From Flavobacteriia bacterium (GTDB lineage: Bacteria > Bacteroidota > Bacteroidia > Flavobacteriales > Flavobacteriaceae): 10,588 nt of DNA. The stretch lies in the NCBI GenBank assembly GCA_003973375.1, contig QNYL01000025.1:1-10588 (forward strand), read 5' to 3'. This document shows positions 6,884 through 10,588 of this stretch, piece after piece. Every line of letters begins with the position of its first letter. The first letter of the stretch is position 1. The notes below the pieces were generated by a model, which did not search any database, had not been told where the DNA came from, and was given only the letters and a program-made list of their open reading frames with translations. The translations under genes were made by a program, and so were the position numbers.

Positions 6884-7357
6884 ATGAAACATAAACCTGT
6901 AATTAGGAAAGTCCGTTCAGAAGCAGAAAGAAAGATCTGTGCAAAACTTATGGCCGGGTCGGATCCGTGGATTACTCTTGGAATAACCAACGAAATGATA
7001 CTAAGAACGCTGAAAGACCCATTACATGAAACCTTTATTGTTTTAATTGATGATCAAATTGTAGGAACCTTTGTTTTACAGGAAAAAGGAGCTTTTACGG
7101 GATATTTAAAAAGTATTGCAGTAAAAAAAGAATGGCAAGGCCATAATTTAGGGGAACTCATGATGGCTTTTATTGAAGAAAGATTCTTTTCATCAGGTAC
7201 GAATGTTTTTTTATGTGTTTCCTCGTTCAATAAAAAAGCGCAAAAATTTTATAAGAAATTAGGCTATCAGGAAGTTGGGGTTTTAACAGATTATGTGGCA
7301 AAAGGTTATGATGAGATCCTGATGCGAAAAACAAAAGGCCCGGTTTTAAAGAAATAA
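6884..7357 (+). CDS. GNAT-family N-acetyltransferase
   Basis: The product has 157 residues, the usual size of a single-domain GNAT enzyme, which moves an acetyl group from acetyl-CoA to an amine in the cytoplasm. The central strand YLKSIAV (74-80) leads into the acetyl-CoA pyrophosphate loop WQGHNLG (84-90). This fits the Q/R-x-x-G-x-G/A pattern except that the first Gly is Asn88. The C-terminal motif B region NKKAQKFYKKLGYQEVG (116-132) is typical. Near the N-terminus, CAKLMAGSDPWITLG (19-33) is a segment I associate with a conserved subgroup of GNATs; its substrate is unknown to me. ATG 6884 is the first start after the divergent gap. It stands alone between the symporter and the phosphofructokinase genes. 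The substrate may be a protein N-terminus, a small amine or a drug-like compound; nothing here decides. Confidence 0.88.
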   Translation: MKHKPVIRKVRSEAERKICAKLMAGSDPWITLGITNEMILRTLKDPLHETFIVLIDDQIVGTFVLQEKGAFTGYLKSIAVKKEWQGHNLGELMMAFIEERFFSSGTNVFLCVSSFNKKAQKFYKKLGYQEVGVLTDYVAKGYDEILMRKTKGPVLKK

Positions 7358-7370
7358 AACGGTTTCTTTA
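7347..7370 (+). terminator. Possible weak terminator hairpin over the end of the GNAT gene
   Basis: TAAAGAAA (7347-7354) pairs perfectly with TTTCTTTA (7363-7370) around an 8-nt loop that holds the stop codon. A second hairpin, TCAGAA/TTCTGA (7371-7376/7383-7388), follows directly. The stems are AT-rich and there is no proper T-run, so a terminator role is uncertain. Confidence 0.25.
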
Positions 7371-7514
7371 TCAGAAGTTTTGTTCTGAAAAGCCGGTTAA
7401 AATTTGTTTAACATAAAGAATGTTATTTTTTTTAAAATAATCTGAATATTCATCAATTCAAATATAAAGAATGCCAAATCTTTTTTATAATTTTACAAAA
7501 GTCTGTACGCTCTG

Positions 7515-7541
7515 TTTTTTATCAGGTTCTACCTGAAAAAA
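7515..7541. promoter_or_regulatory. Palindrome TCAGGT-N3-ACCTGA with T/A flanks upstream of the phosphofructokinase gene
   Basis: TCAGGT (7522-7527) and ACCTGA (7531-7536) form a perfect inverted repeat around TCT. It is flanked by TTTTTT on the left (7515-7520, with one extra A) and AAAAA on the right (7537-7541), so the symmetry runs over about 11 bp per arm. T before and A after the stem is the opposite of a terminator on both strands, which favours a DNA-binding site or an RNA leader hairpin. It lies about 78 bp before the ATG at 7619. Confidence 0.4.
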
Positions 7542-7618
7542 GCAGGATAAAGATTTTAAAAATTATTTAGGCTAAAACATTAATTATTAATAGAATATCT
7601 AATATAAAAATTATAAAT

Positions 7619-8824
7619 ATGGCAAATGTAAAAAAGATCAAAGGAGTAATTGCAATTTTAACCGGTGGAGGTGATGTACCGGGATTAAATCCTGCCATCA
7701 GGGCGATTACTATCAGAGCCAATCGCGAAGGTTACAGGGTAATTGGCTTACGAAGAGGATGGGCAGGAATTACCGAATTAATCAGAGACAAGAAAGCAGA
7801 CAATTCAAGAAATTTTATTATTCTGACAAATGATATTGTTAATAAGGCAGGACGTACAGGAGGTACTTTTTTACACTCCTCAAGAACAAGACCCAGTCAT
7901 ATGCCTAAAGATAAAGTGCCTGAACACCTGAAAGATACTTACAACAAGGATTTCAATGACCTCACTCCTGAGATTATCAAGAACCTTGAGTGGCTGGAAG
8001 TGGATTATCTCATTCCTATTGGAGGTGACGATACTTTAAGCTACGGGGTAAGAATGTATAAAGAGGGTATTAAAGTTGTTGCCATTCCAAAAACCATGGA
8101 TAACGATGTACCAGGAACAGATTATTGTATCGGTTTTAGTACCTGTGTTACCAGAACCATCTCAATGACCAATTTCCTGCGTACCTCAGCCGGTTCTCAC
8201 GAAAGAATTCTGGTTATGGAAGTTTTTGGTAGATATGCCGGATTTACAGCCATGTTACCTACCATGGCAGGAGCAGCAAACCGCTGTGTAATTCCAGAAT
8301 ATGAATTTGACATTAGTCATCTGACTGAATTACTGGTTCACGACCGTAATAATAATCCGAGTAAATATTCTGTGGTACTGGTTTCTGAAGGAGCCATGTT
8401 TAAAGGAGGAGAAATGGTTTTCCAGAATGCTGAAAAAGATATGTTCGGACATGCCAAATTAGGAGGTATCGGAGATCTGATCTCTGCAGAGATCAAAGAA
8501 AATACGGCACAGTTCAATAATGGTAAAACCATCAATATCATCAATCAGAAATTGGGTTATCTGGTACGTGGAGGTGATCCTGATGCAGTAGATTCTATTG
8601 TGCCTATGGCCTATGGAAATCTGGCTCTTGACCTGATACTCGGAGGATTTCACGGAAGACTCGTCGTTCTAAAGAACGGTAGATATGACGATGTGCCTCT
8701 GGAAGTGGTTACCAGTACCAATAAAATAGTAGATGTTGATAAATATTATAACATCAAACGTCTGAGACCTCATTACCACAGGTTCGAAATGAAACCTATG
8801 TTCTTAATGGCTGCGGATAGTTAA
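7619..8824 (+). CDS. Pyrophosphate-dependent 6-phosphofructokinase (diphosphate--fructose-6-phosphate 1-phosphotransferase)
   Basis: The 401-residue product contains the PFK fold motifs in order: GGGDVPGLN (16-24), GGDDTLSYG (135-143), PKTMDNDV (157-164), EVFGRYAGF (201-209), VSEGA (255-259) and LVRGGDP (315-321). Two positions set the phosphoryl donor in this family. The residue equal to E. coli Gly104 is Asp138, and the residue equal to Gly124 is Lys158. Both are the signature of PPi-using enzymes. Asp161 is the equivalent of the catalytic base Asp127. The reaction, fructose 6-phosphate plus PPi to fructose 1,6-bisphosphate plus Pi, is reversible, so it can serve glycolysis and gluconeogenesis and saves ATP. 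The MGR fructose-phosphate-binding motif is FGR here (203-205), as I recall for some other PPi-type enzymes. ATG 7619 is preceded by a very AT-rich stretch without a Shine-Dalgarno sequence. It is a single-gene unit bounded by hairpins. Confidence 0.92.
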   Translation: MANVKKIKGVIAILTGGGDVPGLNPAIRAITIRANREGYRVIGLRRGWAGITELIRDKKADNSRNFIILTNDIVNKAGRTGGTFLHSSRTRPSHMPKDKVPEHLKDTYNKDFNDLTPEIIKNLEWLEVDYLIPIGGDDTLSYGVRMYKEGIKVVAIPKTMDNDVPGTDYCIGFSTCVTRTISMTNFLRTSAGSHERILVMEVFGRYAGFTAMLPTMAGAANRCVIPEYEFDISHLTELLVHDRNNNPSKYSVVLVSEGAMFKGGEMVFQNAEKDMFGHAKLGGIGDLISAEIKENTAQFNNGKTINIINQKLGYLVRGGDPDAVDSIVPMAYGNLALDLILGGFHGRLVVLKNGRYDDVPLEVVTSTNKIVDVDKYYNIKRLRPHYHRFEMKPMFLMAADS

Positions 8825-8839
8825 AATTATTTAGAATAA

Positions 8840-8895
8840 AAAAATGTCTGAATTGTGATGAGCGGGTTTACTACTTTCACAATTCGGACATTTTT
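8840..8895. terminator. Long bidirectional terminator hairpin between phosphofructokinase and norQ
   Basis: Bases 8840-8858 pair with 8877-8895 over 19 positions with a single G-U wobble, enclosing an 18-nt loop. The outer ends are A-runs on the left and T-runs on the right, so it should stop transcripts from both the phosphofructokinase gene (+) and the norQ gene (-), which converge here. Confidence 0.85.
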
Positions 8896-8952
8896 ATTTG
8901 TAAATAGTTGACTGTTTTTTACTTTGCAGGCAAAATAAATAGTATTATACAA

Positions 8953-9732
8953 TCAGATCATCAGGTGACACAGATCTGTTAAAGCCTCCACGATTTCCAG
9001 ATCATCTGTTAAAGGTTCAACCACGGCAACTTCCAGGGCAAGTCTTTTTGGTAAACCGCTGTGAATTAACTTTGCAGCATCTACCAGTAATCTTGTCGAA
9101 ACTGTTTCTGTAAGTCCGAGTTCATTAAGATTCCGGATTTTATTGGCAATTTTCACCAGTTTTTTGGCTATTCCGGCTTCTAATCCGGTTTCATTGATGA
9201 TGATTTCGGTTTCCAGTTTAGCATCCGGATAAGTAAAACTGATAGCGACAAAACGCTGTCGGGTAGAAGGTTTTAGTTCTTTAAAACCTCTTTGATATCC
9301 CGGATTGAAAGAGGCTACCAGCATAAAATCGGGGTGGGCTTTTACCACTACGCCCAGTTTATCAATAAAGAGTTCTCTTCTGTGATCGGTAAGCGGGTGG
9401 ATCGCAACAATCACATCCGGCCTGGCTTCAGCAATTTCATCCAGATAAATAATGGCTCCTTCTTTTACAGCCCTTGTTAAAGGTCCGTCAAGCCATATGG
9501 TTTCAGCACCTTTAATGATGTACCTGCCGATCAGGTCGGTTGATGAGGTTTCTTCATGACAGGAAACAGTGATTAGTTCTTTACCGAGTTTATACGACAT
9601 GTATTCGATAAAACGCGATTTACCCGTACCGGTGGGTCCTTTCAATAAAAAAGGGATCTTGTTATGGTAGGATTGTTCAAAGACCTGAATTTCTTTTCCG
9701 GTTTCTTTATAATAGGGTGAATTCTTTTTCAT
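8953..9732 (-). CDS. norQ: NorQ/CbbQ-type MoxR-family AAA+ ATPase (nitric oxide reductase activation protein)
   Basis: The 259-residue product is a typical CbbQ/NirQ/NorQ/GpvN protein. It shows Walker A GPTGTGKS (32-39), Walker B IIYLDE (94-99, Asp98 and Glu99), sensor 1 in ASFNPGY (Asn143), the arginine-finger region STRQRF (156-161) and a STRLLVDAAK sensor-2 helix with Arg214. In known denitrifiers NorQ works with the VWA-domain protein NorD to activate NO reductase, probably by placing the non-heme iron. Here it follows norB on the same strand, which is why I call NorQ rather than CbbQ. A terminator-like hairpin lies between norB and this gene, and the ATPase is the last gene before a convergent terminator, so no norD follows. 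ATG 9732 gives the expected short N-terminus before Walker A. Cytoplasmic. Confidence 0.88.
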   Translation of the reverse strand: MKKNSPYYKETGKEIQVFEQSYHNKIPFLLKGPTGTGKSRFIEYMSYKLGKELITVSCHEETSSTDLIGRYIIKGAETIWLDGPLTRAVKEGAIIYLDEIAEARPDVIVAIHPLTDHRRELFIDKLGVVVKAHPDFMLVASFNPGYQRGFKELKPSTRQRFVAISFTYPDAKLETEIIINETGLEAGIAKKLVKIANKIRNLNELGLTETVSTRLLVDAAKLIHSGLPKRLALEVAVVEPLTDDLEIVEALTDLCHLMI

Positions 9733-9763
9733 TTGTATGCTGCTGAATTTTGAGTGTCATAAA

Positions 9764-9798
9764 ATTATCAATAATAAACCATTTGTTGATTTGATAAT
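9764..9798. promoter_or_regulatory. Inverted repeat ATTATCAA-N19-TTGATAAT upstream of norQ
   Basis: ATTATCAA (9764-9771) and TTGATAAT (9791-9798) are perfect inverted copies 19 bp apart, 32-66 bp upstream of the norQ ATG. An extra TTGAT lies at 9786-9790. The half-site TTGAT resembles those of the FNR/DNR family, but the spacing is far from the usual 4 bp, so a match to that family is not claimed. Confidence 0.3.
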
Positions 9799-9816
9799 AA
9801 CTTATGTAATATTACT

Positions 9817-9854
9817 AAAAAAAACAACCAGAGTTAAAAAAAATTTAACTCTGG
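9817..9854 (-). terminator. Intrinsic terminator downstream of norB
   Basis: On the minus strand CCAGAGTTAAA (9854 to 9844) pairs perfectly with TTTAACTCTGG (9838 to 9828) around five T. This is followed by TTG and then eight T (9824 to 9817). It starts 24 bp after the norB stop codon. It should stop or attenuate norB transcripts before norQ. Confidence 0.75.
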
Positions 9855-9878
9855 CTGGTTCTAATTTAAAAACTAAAG

Positions 9879-10588
9879 CTATTGAATATTTTGTACTAAA
9901 GCTTCATCATTGGGTTTTCCATGCTTGAAAAATTCAATAATAAAGAGTGTGATACCAGTTATAAAGATGGTTGCCATAATGATTAATACCCAAAAATGCA
10001 CTTCTATTTCCTGTTGTACCACCATAAAATCCATCTTCATTTTACGTTCCAAATATACCTGGGCAACACCGGCAACTCCAAAAGAAATAGTCATTCCAAG
10101 CATTCCTATATTGGCAAGCCAGAAAGCCATTCTTCCTCGGGCAGTATCATAGAATTTTCTACCGGTCATATTGGGCAGAGAATAACTGATGATAGCAAAA
10201 ACAATCATCGCGTAAGCGCCCCAGAAAGCCAGGTGACCATGCATAGCAGTAACCAGAGTACCATGTGTATAGACATTGGTTTGAGGAATAGTATGGGCAA
10301 AACCTAATAAACCGGCTCCCAAGAAAGATACGATTGCAGCACCCAAAGTCCAATACAAAGCAATCTTATTGGGATGTTTCTTTTCCCCTTTTTGATACAT
10401 TCGAATAGCAAACAATGTCATACCTAAAAAGGCAAGTGGTTCCAATGAAGAAAAAATACCACCTACGATGATCCAAATTTTATTTACACCAACATAATAA
10501 TAGTGGTGTCCTGTTCCTAAAATTCCGGAAAGGAAAGTGAGACCGACGATTACATACAACCATTTCTCAATGACTTCTCTATCCACAC
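9879..10588 (-). CDS. norB: Nitric oxide reductase large subunit NorB (cNOR type), C-terminal part (5' end outside window)
   Basis: The frame is open to the window edge. The GTG at 10586-10584 is read here as an internal Val, because the VDREVIEKWLYVIVG segment that follows it matches the middle of NorB. About 235 residues are present, against roughly 450-470 in full NorB. Counting that Val as 1, GTGHHYY (24-30) supplies the two His ligands of the non-heme iron FeB (27, 28). FSSLEPL (45-51) holds the conserved Glu (49) matching Pseudomonas Glu280. AMHGHLAFWGAYAM (114-127) has His116 and His118, the expected ligands of heme b3 and heme b. GTGHH rather than the GTFHH I associate with qNOR points to the cytochrome c-dependent type. 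Six to seven membrane helices remain. It reduces 2 NO to N2O in the inner membrane; its partner NorC would be upstream, out of view. It is followed by a terminator and norQ. Confidence 0.93.
   Translation of the reverse strand, partial: VDREVIEKWLYVIVGLTFLSGILGTGHHYYYVGVNKIWIIVGGIFSSLEPLAFLGMTLFAIRMYQKGEKKHPNKIALYWTLGAAIVSFLGAGLLGFAHTIPQTNVYTHGTLVTAMHGHLAFWGAYAMIVFAIISYSLPNMTGRKFYDTARGRMAFWLANIGMLGMTISFGVAGVAQVYLERKMKMDFMVVQQEIEVHFWVLIIMATIFITGITLFIIEFFKHGKPNDEALVQNIQ

Noticed and set aside
7471..7536. 21-codon reading frame in the gap before the phosphofructokinase gene
   Set aside because: Too short, without a ribosome-binding or promoter signal, and it ends inside the palindrome; nothing supports translation.
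9764..9798. FNR/DNR box before norQ
   Set aside because: The half-sites TTGAT/ATCAA are present but not in the TTGAT-N4-ATCAA arrangement, so I list only an inverted repeat.
10584..10586. GTG as the true start of a shorter norB
   Set aside because: The sequence right after it matches the middle of NorB, and the protein would lack the N-terminal half with other metal ligands; the gene simply runs off the window.

Overview
The window looks like a piece of a Flavobacteriia (Bacteroidetes) chromosome. The DNA is AT-rich, and start codons lack clear Shine-Dalgarno sequences. Two promoters match the TTG...TAnnTTTG type of this phylum. The protein content also fits: a PNGase F-like protein with a GLPGLI-like N-terminal domain, an exported S1 sulfatase, and a cNOR-type nitric oxide reductase. 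The genus cannot be fixed from the sequence.

Layout from left to right. (1) 1-502 (+): C-terminal part of a class III PLP aminotransferase that starts outside the window, followed by a terminator and about 300 bp of AT-rich non-coding DNA. (2) 804-1163 (+): small secreted protein with a TonB-C-terminal-like look, ending in a strong hairpin terminator that also touches the stop codon of the next, convergent gene. (3) 1212-2888 (-) and 3096-4529 (+): a divergent pair, an exported PNGase F-like glycoamidase and an exported iduronate-2-sulfatase-like sulfatase. (4) 4519-5091 (-): membrane-anchored TlpA/ResA-like thioredoxin whose 3' end overlaps the sulfatase 3' end by 11 bp. (5) 5314-6783 (-): sodium/solute symporter (SSS family). 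(6) 6884-7357 (+): GNAT acetyltransferase. (7) 7619-8824 (+): phosphofructokinase carrying both residues that mark pyrophosphate dependence. (8) 8953-9732 (-) NorQ-type AAA+ ATPase and 9879-10588 (-) C-terminal part of NorB, separated by a terminator-like hairpin.

The genes seem to fall into three functional themes. Items 3 and perhaps 5 suggest use of host or algal glycans: the PNGase would release N-glycans, the sulfatase would remove sulfate esters, and the symporter could import a product, but this last link is only proximity. Items 4 and 8 relate to redox and anaerobic respiration: thiol-disulfide exchange, and NO reduction with its activating ATPase. Item 7 is central carbon metabolism with a reversible, PPi-linked step, which suits energy-limited growth. 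There is no mobile element, tRNA, rRNA, CRISPR array or obvious horizontally acquired island. The window reads as ordinary chromosomal backbone, and I did not find a clearly new system. The most interesting points are the domain architecture of the PNGase-like protein, NorQ with no NorD beside it, and several unexplained inverted or direct repeats upstream of genes.
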